A DNA stretch of 64,000 nucleotides, from NCBI GenBank assembly GCA_905178155.1, contig CAJINV010000017.1, positions 1,686,139 through 1,750,138 on the forward strand, given 5' to 3'. Shown here one piece after another: positions 47,801 to 59,800 of this stretch. The number at the start of each line of letters is the position of its first letter. The first letter of the stretch is position 1. This stretch comes from Amoebophrya sp. A120. Taxonomy: Eukaryota; Sar; Dinophyceae; Syndiniales; Amoebophryaceae. The notes beneath the pieces are model-generated. The model saw only the letters and a program-made list of their open reading frames with translations. It did not search any database and had not been told where the DNA came from. A program made the position numbers and the translations under genes.

Positions 47801-50800
47801 ATCGGTCGCGGTTACCTGGTACAGCCAACGAGTTTGGTCCGTGTTGGTCATCCGCAACCCATAGGGTTCCACCGCGGTGACGTCCATGTCGCAGAGGGAA
47901 ACATTCACGTTCTGCGGGTGCAGAACCGCACCAACGTTGGCCGGATCCGGGTAACTGTTGGATTGCACGTACAGCACTCCGAAGTCTAACTTCATCGGGT
48001 GGCCCATGAGAACCCCGGTGAGCGTGTAGTTGTAGGGCCCTTGGACGGGGAGATTATCCCAGAAGCTCCACCAGTTCCCGTCGGTGAGTTGCCAGCACAC
48101 CTGGTAGTAAGACCCGATCTCGAGAATTTGGTTTTCGAAAATGTAGTCCGTCACGTTGATTGATTTCGCGTCTTCCAAAGAGGAAAAGAACAACCGTAGC
48201 GGCCCGCGCTCCGGATCCTCGGTCTTGTACAGGAAAAAATCATATACGTCCACGTAGGGGAGGGAGGTGTTTTGGGTCATGTTGGTTCCGTTGGACGAAC
48301 TTGTGGTAGTCGCGGTTGCGGTGCTCGAGCTGGAAGAGGATGACGAGCCTGCTGCTCCAGAGCCTCCTGCTGATGTTCCGTTCGTGCCGTTCGGGTCAAA
48401 AACCTGATCCTCCTCCTCTATCCGGTAGTAAAACATCCTTTTCACCGCCGTGTTGCAATCGAGTTTTTGGTAGTCCGCGTGTAGACCCAGGTAGTCGTAC
48501 AGGATGAACATCAATTTTGGATTGGCTCCCACCGCGTAGGACCCGGTCAATGGTTGCGATAGTGCATCGCTGTCCGTCGGGCCGACCATGCCGCCACCCG
48601 TGGTCACGGACACAGAATTTCCGCTCGTCAAGGCCTTGCTCGGCACAACAACCGGCGCTGACAAGTCCGAAATGTCCAGACTCTTCGTCATGTTTGACAA
48701 CGAATACCGGCCGTCCATCCTATGGCCCTTGACGTTCAAAAACACCCCCGGCGGGCCGACGTAGGCATCCGGGACCTGCCCAATCTGTAAATCCGCAGCG
48801 GCGATTGCGTTGCTGTCCGCGTAGGTTCCGCCACCTAACGACAAGTACTTCGTCATGCCCTCGAAGTACACCAAATTCGGCCCTGTGACGTGCAAGGAAT
48901 CAAAAACCGTCCACCCGATGTCGTTGTTCGGAATCCGGTTGTAGGGCCCTTCCAGAGTGAAGTAGCAAAACTCAAACGGCCTTCCGCGGTCTAAATACAC
49001 CCCCTCCCAGGTCAGCATCGAGCTGGAAGTCGTCGCCGCGTCGGACTGCCGGTAAAAAAGCTTCAAGTCCGGGTATCGGGTCAAAACTGGGTCGTTCGTG
49101 AAGGTATTCGTGTCGTGGCAGTCGTTCGCTAAGAGTAAGGTATCCGAATAGCTGGTCGGCGTGAAGATGTTGCTGCCGCAGCAGAAGTAGTCCCAAAGGT
49201 GGAAGGTAACGACGATGTCGAACTTCTCGTGTGCGAAGAGCGTCACGGCTTCGTCCGCTATTGTCGCGTTGCTCGGGTTGGACATGACAAACGGGAAATT
49301 CCCGCTTTGCACCGTCAAATCGTCCATCAGCAACTTCTTCTGTTCCTCCAGACTCAAACTCGCGGTGTCCAGAAACCCCTCCGGGTCTGCCGTGGCAACG
49401 ACGGTAGTACTCCCGTTGGACGCAGCCGCTGCGCTTGCTGCGGAAGAGTACCGAGAGGGGAAGATGTAGTAAACCTTCTTCGGCCCGCGGATGTCGATTT
49501 TGAACAGCGGCCAGGAGCTCGGGTAGTAGATGCCGGGACCTTCTGCAACAACTGTTGCGTTCCCTCCTGTACTGTTTGCTGTCCCATTGCCGTCCGCATC
49601 CTCGGTCGCCGGGCTGCTCGCCGATGATGTTGAGGAGTTTGTTCCACCTCCTGCAGCTCCGCTGCTCACCGCAGTCTCCTCCCCCCCAGAGTAGTACGGG
49701 TCCCGCTGGAGCCCGAGCCCTGTGCTCCTAGTTTTCTCAAAGGGGTTTTCCCAGCAAATATGGTACTCCCCCGCTAGGTGGATGTCCACGTTTTTGAACT
49801 TCAGCGTCTTGTGATCTGAGGTACTGGCGTCGTAGTACTTGGAAATGAACAACCGTCCGAGTATCCGTGTGTTGGTATCGTCTAGTGGGTCCCGGGTGAA
49901 CGCCTCCTCCGATTCTTCGAACCTCGTTGCCTGCACCGGCTGGTCATCGTCCGTGGCGTTGGCGATGCGGCAACTGAAAGAACTGTGCTCGATCCAGACA
50001 TTTTTCACCACGTGGCTCTCGTTCAGACCGTATCCGTAGACTTCTAAATGGAAGTCCTCCGTAATGCGCGGCTTCTCCGTGCCGTAGTTCCCGAAGGGTT
50101 TGATCGCCCCCCCGTTCACCCCGTTCAACGTGACATACCGGGCGACGTAGTTCTCGCCGGACCAACCCTCGACGCAGAGCGCATATTCCCCCGCGGAGGT
50201 CGAGGAATTCAGTCGGTAGTTGATCTGTGCCTTGCAAAAGTATCGCACTCCTATCAATTGCCTTTACGCGTGACAAATCTCTTTCTAAACCTGAAACAGC
50301 AATACAAAGTCCACTTCTCTTCTACTTGCCGAAATTTGTGATGCTATTTGTACTAGTACGTTACTTTTGCCATGAATATGATCAGAGAGTGAACCAAAGT
50401 GTAGTTCTGGTTTTCCAAGTAAGTCCTTCCCAGGTTCGCGGTTTGAAACCGCGCGTCCCCGAAAATTGTGTCGTTCAAAACGCTGTCAATAGCGGCGCTC
50501 CCAAACGCGTTTGCGACGTCCTCAGGAGAAGATAAACTCCCATTATATCCATGCGCTCCGTCTTGGTTCGTGGGGTCGCAAAATCCAAACACGCCGCTTG
50601 TGTACCAGTTCGACGCCGCAGCGGAGTTCACGGACGGACACCGGGTTTCGGATTCCGTCAGTAAACTCCGCGGGACTAGTATCAAGAAGAAAGAAGGCCC
50701 CCCCTCGACGCCATAATGTTGAAATCGAAACACGGACAACTTCCTGGATGATTTGCCCTCTTGCAAGAGAGGCACGACTTGTGACGACCACACTTCACCA

Positions 50801-53800
50801 GCATCACAAATTTTCGGCAGCTGCATCCCGCTTCATCAATATGGGCGGGAGGGGGGCGAACAACTTTTTCCTTGCGATAACCAGGGTGACCCGATCCTCG
50901 TAAATGTTCGTTCCCTGCAGCAGCAGGTCGTCGACAATGCACTGGTTGATCAAGGAATCTCCCGTCTTCAAATTCCCAAAAGTCACGTTCGAAGCGTCTG
51001 CCCCGCCGTAAATGATCTGGGTTGGGAACAAAGCTTCCGTATTGTTGCAGGTGGAGGAGCCGGCAGACCCGATATTTGTTCCATCGTAGTACAAGTGCAT
51101 CCCCGCATCCTCGGAGAGCGCGTAGTTCTTCCTCTGCAGCTCGTACGTGTGGTCTGCGTCACCTAGAAAGTCGTCGCTGATCAAGACGTGCTGCGTGTAG
51201 GTGCCGTTCTCGTTGAAGGTAGATTTGAATTGGTCGTCGAGGAATCGTAACCCCTCAAAGTGTAAATACCCCCGCTCCTTTTTGAAATCGGTCACCTCGC
51301 TGCAGTCGTTTGTGGCGTCAGGTACACAGTTACAAATCGTGTAGATCCCCCCGGCAACAAGTTGCTGCTTGTCGTCCACTGTATCGTACCCCAAGCCCTG
51401 GTAGTCCCACTGCGCACACTTCGACGGGCCGACAAGCAAAGGGGACTGTCCGAACATCTATCCCCGTCTCAACTGTTGCATTCTCAACTGTCAAACGAAT
51501 TTCAATTTGTGATGCTAAACCCACCAGAGCCACAAACTATTAAATGGCTTTGCGATGCAACAATGGCAAAAGGAAAAGTGAAAGACCTTGTGCGTCTTGC
51601 ATCACAGATTTGGCACAGATCAGCAGCCTGTATGGCTCTTCGAGAATTTCGATGTGTCATGCAAAGCAGCTTGATCGTATCGATTCTGATTGTAATTTTG
51701 CATGAGAAATGATTTTGTAACAGTTGAGAATGTAACATTTGAGAATCCCATAACGTCATCTGCTCGGTCGTGTTCAGATACGCACCGGATTTTTGCTTCG
51801 GAAACATCCCGCAGGTCTGCTTCCCGTCTAGCAGCAGCACCAACCCCTGGTCGGGCTGCGTCCGGTTTTGGAATTCCTTCAGATCGTACTCCCCGCCCAG
51901 TTCCTTGCCGAAAGTCCACGACCGAAGTAGGCAGTAAGGCGCGGTGGCGAGACAGGTTTGCACTTCGATGCTAGGCCCGGTGGTGTTGAACCGAAGAACC
52001 ACTTCGTACTCCCGCCTAGTGCTGCTTGCCAGGTGCGTGTTCAGCTTGTAGCAGACCTCGTAGTAGTTTTGTCTTTCCCGGGTGGTCGACCTGGGGAGCG
52101 CCACGTTCTTCCACAAAACGTGCGAGCTGTTGGATGCGGAAATTTGCGCGTGGGTCAAGAGACTTGTCAGGTAGCTGTCGATGTCGTGACAGTCCTGCGT
52201 AATCAGAAATTCGTCGTCCTTCGTTGCCGTGTGTGCGTAATCCCAGTAGTGCATCGTGATTTCAATGTCGATTTTGGTGTCTAGACCCGCGTTGATGGAT
52301 TGCACAGAATTCACGTTCGGGTAATTGCTCGCCGCAGGGACGACACTTCCTGTCGGCGCAAACACATCCACCCGCATCGGGCCCCGGATGTCGATTTTCG
52401 TCAGCTCCCAGGCATCGTAGCCCGTTCTGTCCTTCGTGCTGTTGAAGTAGTTGTACGGGTTTTCCCAGCAGATTCTGTACTCCCCAGCAAAGTTCGCCGT
52501 GATGTATGCAATAGAAATTTCATGCAGGAGCTGCACACGTATTTACAAAATGCGTCACGCATAAGGTCACCGACTTCTTCTAGCACGCCACTTCTTGTCA
52601 TACTGAATAGGATTTTTGAAGGAAAGTCAAAGTGTTACCGTGCACAAAAAGCTGCATTTGTTTTTGTACGTACGTGTACGGCATCAATAAAATCAATCTA
52701 CTGTTGATAGGATGTCTGTAAAGACCAGAAGTGTCCCAGAACTGCTTTCCGCTTGGTAGTAGTCCGTCAAGTACTTCCTGCCGAGAATTTTTTCCCTCGC
52801 CGGGTCTGTACCGTCTATCGCCAATTCGTCCGTCGCGGTGTTAAATTTTCCACCTGCCGTCGCATTCGACTCGCAAGTGACCGGCAACGTCACTGACTCC
52901 AGCCACAAATTGTTGGTAGCAAACGCGTCCGTCAATCCGTAGCCGGTCACCTCCACCCGAAACGTTTCCCGCATCCTCGGCTTGTGCTCCGCCGGGATTA
53001 TTGAAGCGTTGTTCACACCGTGAATGTCCAAATGCCGCACCGCAAAATCCACCCCGGTCTGCAGTCCGGCGACGCACAAACTGTACTCCCCCGCCTCTGT
53101 GTCCGCCGGAATGTTGACGGGCAACAGTTGGTGGACGACCGTGAAATTTTGGTTCAGCATCCACGCGCCCCCGTAGACCGAGTCGTCCCAATCGGACGTG
53201 TTGAACGACCACGGGGTGGCAAGTTGCGTCCCGTTGGCGGCAAGGGAAAGCGCTAGGGAATTCACCGTTGAATCAAACGCGGCGCCGACACCGGTTTCGG
53301 CTGCGCAGTACCCGTACGTGTCAGCGGAATAGTACGTCGCTGGTGTTGTGCTTACTGCTGGGTACGCGCCACTACTACACCTGGAATTGTTGTGTGTCGT
53401 GCTGTTCCGCAAGACCAAGCGGAGCGAATTCACGTCGAGATTGGTCCCCTGCAAGATCAGATCGTCCACCCGGCAGTCGTTGACAAACTCAGTGTTGTCC
53501 TCTACTAGCGACGCGGTGTTTTCGCAATGCGTCTTCGACGCGGATCCGACCTCGTTATTGGTGTACACGCCGGTGAACGCGTAGTTGTTGCTGTTGATGT
53601 CTGTGGTTAACAGACCACCGCCGGTCAACGTATAGGAGGTACTGTCGACAGCTGTTGTAGTTCCTGTAGTTGTGTCGTTTGCAGAAGAAGAACTTGAGTC
53701 CGCTGGTGTTAAAAACCGCGGCCCTTCGAAGTGTAGGTATCCCCGGAACTCTTTGAAATCATTCAACGCTCCGCAACTCCCGACTTGGCAGTTGCAAATT

Positions 53801-56800
53801 GTGTAGATGCTTCCCGCGTTCACCATACCGGTGTCGTTTTCGTTCCCGTACCCCCCGGACAAATAAGAACTTTCCAAATCCAGCACCGTGCAGGGCCTCG
53901 GGCCCACCACCATCGCGTCGACGTTCGTTGTCGTCAGAGCGGCACTGTCAAATTGCCCACAGGTTTGCTGCCCGGGAGCGATTACCCACAAGCCGCGGTC
54001 TTTCGTGCTGCCAAAAGCGGATAAGCCGGAAACGGTGTACACTGCCTTTTCGAAGGACAGTTGGTGAAAAACACACTTCGCGTCCTCAAAGCCACACGTC
54101 TGGATGTTCAACTGCGAGCCGGCCAAGGCGCTGGAATCGGCGATATCGATTAAAACGGTGGCGACTTGAACCGAGGACGTGACGGTCAAGTTAGCCGAAG
54201 AAAGAAACGTGGTCACGGTGCTGTCCTGAAGGATTAAATTTGTGATGCTGGCGGACATGGTGGCCGAGGACAAACTGTCGTTCGTCGCGGCTTGGAAACT
54301 GGTCAAAATCGAGTTCGCAGAGGCTTGGGGTGCGATGATCGTGAAAACAGTGGTTGCAGATGCCGTTGTTTGCGCCAGTTGCCGCCTTGTTGCAGAAGGT
54401 GGTGGATCTTGTTGCTTTCCTTTTTTGCCTTTGATGTCTTTCCCCTTTTTATTCATCTTCCCGGAGGTGCCTTTGTGTTCTTGAGATAATTGCTGAAGAT
54501 CTCCAACTTCTTCTTCTTCTCCCAACAGTCTCCTCGAGATTCCGCTCCACGTGAAAGAGAACGTCGTCGAAACCCCATTTTCGCCACTGCTGCTGGTGCA
54601 ATTCCCCACGTTGCTGAAGGTTCCTGCTTCTATCAACGGTGCACAGGCGACTTCCTTCACGGCCACTTCCAGCGCATTCTTCAAAGCGACCTTCTCCCCG
54701 GCGGAGAGAGAATCCGGGTAATTCAACGAATTCGAAAACGTCGACTCCGCCTTGGCCGTGGTAAACGCCACGTTGGTGATGTTGAAACTGGCCAGCGTTG
54801 TGAAGACCCCGTGCTGCAGTTTGTAGCAAAGCTGGTATTCGGTAACGGAAGCGGTTTCCGCGAGCCCTTTATCGATCGACACTTGACTCCAAACAACCTC
54901 CTGGATCCGGTCGCTGTAGGGGTTGTTCACGTTCGTGGACGCGGACGTGTTTGTTAACACTTGCACCCCGCCAGCCGCGGTGAATACATAGGGCTGGACG
55001 CCCCCGGGGTAAGCGCAGTCGGGTGTGATGAGAAATTCGTCCGTGGTACTGTCGTAAGCGAAGAAAGAAAGCCGGATATCCAACAAATTTGGGTTCAGTG
55101 CGTTCGCCGCGGTGAGCAACAGCGAGCTCGACACATCAAAGTTGTCATGCGCAGAGGTCGTGGATGAGCTCGAACTACTCCCCGCGGGGGCCCCGCTCGA
55201 CGGCGTGAAAAAGTCCACCCGTAGCGGCCCGCGCACTTCGAACTCTGTGAGTTGAAACGTCTGCTCCACTGGGTTAGAAAAGCTGGACAGGAAACACAGG
55301 TGGTACGTGCCCGCGAAGGGGACGGCTAAGTCGGTGTACTGCAGGACTGTGTCGGTCGAGGCGGCGGTGTTGATGAAATCACTTGTCAAATAAACCCGCC
55401 CCAGAACGTCCTGTTTCAAGCTGTCGACCGGGTTCAAATACAGCTTCGAACTGTTGAACTGGGCCAGGTCCGCAGTGCTGTTAAAGTTGTTCGCAAAGTA
55501 CATTTCGTTGTTCATGCAGCTTTGGTTCCCGGACTCGATCCAAAACCTGCCGTCGCGGGAAAATTCGGTGATGTTTAAACCGTTGCCCAGAATTTGAATG
55601 CTGAACTTTTCCGTGATCTTCGGGCTGCTCGGCCCGTTCGGCACGGTTGTCGTGTACTGCATACTCGCGCTGTTCACTCCGTGAATATCGAAGTTGGAGA
55701 TAACGTACTGCTGACCGCTGAACCCGGGGAGGCAAAGCGCGTACTTCCCGCCATTATGAAATGCAAATATGTCTGGGTCTGGAAGAATGCAAGCTTTGTG
55801 ATGCAGGTTTTCCATGACCCATGAGGTCTGGAATGTGAGACCTGGCATGACAGATTCTTTGAGGTCTCTATCATGCCTTTCCTGCGTGAGAAACTCCCTC
55901 TCAACTTGGTCAAAAGCGGACAGCTTTTGGCACTCACGCAACACAGATTTTTGATTTTGCATCATTCAGATTTAGCATGACAAGTTCTAATCTTCCAGAC
56001 CCAGAGGACATTTTTGCATTTGATACCCATTCAAAGTCGACGATACTTGGTATGTGAAGCGGACCCCATCGTTCACCGTGTACTCCAAATCCGAAAGAAA
56101 ATAGGCCGCGCCGGAGTAACTGCTTGTCGGATTCACCACCGCAGCGTCAAACACGTTCACGTGCTGTGGGATCATCCAGAAGGAGGGGGCCAGGGAGGAG
56201 GTCACTTGGGTGCCGAAGGGGGGCAGACGGAGGAAATGGGGCGTATCGTCCGGGCACGTATCGGAATTCTGGAGCGCGGAGACCGTGTAGAGCGTGCCAT
56301 TGTAATTCGTTGTCGCAACTTGTTGCGCAAGCGTGCCGCCGGAGCTGCTGACCGCGGTGTTTGCGCAAATCGCATTGTCGTAGTGGAGACCAGACGCCGT
56401 TTCGCGGTTGACCACCGTCATGGTAGGGCTGTCCGCCGTGAGATTTGCGGTCTGCAGGTTCGTTCCCTGAATCTCAACACTGAAGGAACAGGCCAGGGAA
56501 CCGGACCTCTATGCACAGTAATTAATTTACCGTACAACTACCCGTACAAATTCTGCGCCGGCTTCTGCGGGACAAATGTTAGTTACGCTTCGACCCTCGT
56601 CTGCAGACGCATGAGAAGTGTTTCTGATTCTACTTTAAGATGGCGGAAAAATTTAAGTATTGTCATGCATTTTGTAGGTGGTGTACGGAAAATTTGTAAA
56701 TTGCATAGCCGCTGTGACCAGGCGCCGTCACTGAACTCGAAGAATCTGGAGGGCTGCGGCATGGTACAGAGGTTCGTGGGGATTGCCTGAAAAGAGGAAG

Positions 56801-59800
56801 AGGAGGTGAAAGCTAGACCACTACTTGGCAGCGCCCGATTCACCACCCCTGTTGTGCTGCTACCACCCTCGTACGTGGAAAGCGCCCCTGGGATTCCGGT
56901 TCCTGAAGAGGAGAACCGCGGCCCCTCGACGTGAACGTACCCTTTCGTCACCGAAAAGAAGTCGCTGCGTCCTGTGGAAAAACGTCCCCGCTCCAGAGTC
57001 AGCATGGGAATGCTGCTGCGGAAATCAACAAGCTTTGGCTGTTGCGTATGACAAGATCAGAGGGCTTGCAGTGTAATCGGGTATAGCTAGCGCAGCCGCC
57101 TCTTCTTCATACTACATCGAGCATCCTATTCTCATGCTGGAGTCACAAACTGCCAGACAGCACTAGAGAATGCTCCTCTTCCTCATGGGACGACGCAGGG
57201 CAAACATTTGAGGCTTGCGGATTTGCATGACAAGTCTGGGGTGCTGGGGACGTTTTTTTTACACAGGATACGCTGCTCGTCAGACTCTTCGTCGTTTTCG
57301 TTTCCGGGCTGCAAATGGTGAAGATACTCCCCACCGGAATGCGGTTTGCCCGTTTCAGGTAAAAAACCCGGTCCGTTGCTTCCTGCGTGCTCGCGCCGAT
57401 TTGCGTGTAGACCCGGCAGCGAGCAGAAGTGTCAGTCGTCAAAAAGCTGTAGTCGAAGCCGAGGCAGTTGGCCGTGCTCTCACACATGGCGGCGCAGGCA
57501 GTGACGGCTGGTGTTACAGTGGTTTTCCTTCTAGTTTTTCTTTCCCCGGCGATGAATGAAACATGATTTTATTGAAATCATGTTCATAGGCACGCAGAGG
57601 CAGACGCGTGGTCGACGTTCATTATCATTTCATACTATTACTAGACCTATTCCTGAAAAAATAAAAAGCAACAAAAAGAAAAAAGTCATTTACACGTCGC
57701 CGGATCTGCTCTGGCGCAGATCCACCCGTTCTCCACAATTTGGTCTGTGCACCGGACGTGCTCCAAGTACCCTCGTTGCGCCACAAACGGCATATAGTCA
57801 TGGTTCGCCGCCGTTCTTCCGCCGCCGATCGCCACGGCCGGCCAATCGTTGGCCGCGACGGTCGACCCATAGACCTTGTGGGAAGGCGTCGCCGTGAAAC
57901 CCGTCAAGTCATTGCACGATTTTTTCCCGACGACTAACGGGTAGGGAAAGTAGGTGTTTGTTACCGCTGAAGTATTCATTGTCGCACAATCCACAACTCC
58001 GTCGAAGAGCTTGATCAGAGCAGAATCCGGCGAGGAGGAGGAGAAAACGTCGTCTTCTACTGCGCTAGAAGTTGCACTGGAAATACTGCCCGTCGTCTGT
58101 TTTGCGGTGTAGAAATCTTTCTCGACCGCTAGGTCCCGCAAAACACACGCTTCCACAAACCCCGGCGTCTGATCGCCGGCGACGCAGGTGATGATTTCCA
58201 ACCCGGCTTGCTGTCCCGTCAGCTATCCTATGTAAACACGTCGTCCCGACCACAAAGTCATAGTGGGGATCTCGCAACACAAACTCAGCAGCCTGGGGAG
58301 TCACGCGTGACAAGCTTCTCTTCGTAGTGTAGTGCAGTTTAGCAATGACAGCCACATCAGAAAGCCATCTCCTTTATGCTGATTTTTACAGCATTACAAA
58401 TTCCGAAACACGTTTGAAAATTTCTCTCATATTGATGGGCATGTGCAGCACAATTCTCCCTGTAGCTGCACATCAGCGTGACAACTCTGAGGTGGGAACT
58501 TTTTTACACAGGATATCAGCGTGAAATTCCCGATCTGCTCGAACGTCCCGTTTGTCGCCAGCGAATTGCGCCTATGGAAGTGTCAGGATCGAAATTGGAA
58601 AAGTCGAAAGAATTTGCAATGCATAAAGTCGATGCCTCCAGTTGGGCCTGCAGTTGCCTCCAATGGGCGCATGACAAATTTTCCTGGCCTCTGAAGCAAG
58701 TCTGTCATGCTGTTTCGGGCAAGACGAGGACCCCCCCTGTCATGCTAGCCTGCAGCCCATCAATTCTTGCTCATGACCAGCATTACAATCTGCCTCCCTA
58801 CTTGTGTCCTCTGCAATGGGAGTCCGTCTTTGCGTCGCATAATTTTATGCATGGCAAATTATTTCAACTTTGTCGATTTTGAACCTGACACATCCATATC
58901 GCCAGCAGATTTCGTAACTCCGCTCCCCCCTCGCCAGCTTCACGTTTGCGAAGCTGATCGTCGTGGTGTTTTCCGCCAGTTGCTGGCCCGTCTGAGCGAC
59001 CACCGTCGCATCCGCCTGGCTGGTCAGGATGCCGCCTCGCGGGTGCAAGTAGGATTCCACGTTGGAGCAGTCGTTGGCGATCAGAATCTCGTCACCATAA
59101 GTTGCTGTTGACGAACTGTCCCACCCGACAAAGTTGATGTTCAGTGTGAAGGAGGACGCGGCTGGGAAGGACAAAGTAGGGGTAGTACTAGGAGAAGCAG
59201 CACCGGAATATGATGCGACGGACGCAGGAGGAACAGCGGCGTCAAATTGAAGTGAAATCCCCTGTGGGCCACGGATGTCGAATGTTAGCAGAGATTCCAC
59301 GGTGGTAACGTTCGGGAGTGAAGAGGTAGATGAACTGGACGAAGTGCCAGTACTGCTGCTAGCACCTCCTCTTGTGCTGTTCTGCGGGTTGAATTGGGTC
59401 ACCTTGATTTCAAACCCGTACAACTGCAGTCCCTCCAACGTGGATGTTGTTGATGGTGCTCCATCTTGCTGCGCCGGCTTGAAAGCGAAGAAGTTCCGGG
59501 GGCCCGCGTTTGCAAGAGAACCCGGTACCGCGATCCAGGGGGAATATTTTCTCGGCTCAGAGCCTGAAACATTAAACGCCTCAAACGGAACGAGAATCGG
59601 GTCACCGAAGGCAATTGACGCTGCTGCGGTCGTCTCAGGGGTTGAAGTAGTTGCGGAACTACTAGCATTCATCCCGTCCTCCGTTTCATTTGACACGTTG
59701 TTTGCCAGGTCGGTGTCATTAGTGCCTCCTGCAGAATCAAGGTCTGCTCCACTTGAACTTCCGCTTGAGATCAAGTAGTGAAAATTGTTACTCGTGTTCA

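Noticed and set aside
57561-57600. Bacterial-style rho-independent terminator at the AT-rich hairpin
   Set aside because: The window is eukaryotic by intron structure, so this class of terminator does not apply.
8832-58898. Reading the repeated segments as a CRISPR array
   Set aside because: The repeats are inverted pairs at element ends, spaced irregularly over tens of kilobases, with coding sequence between them.
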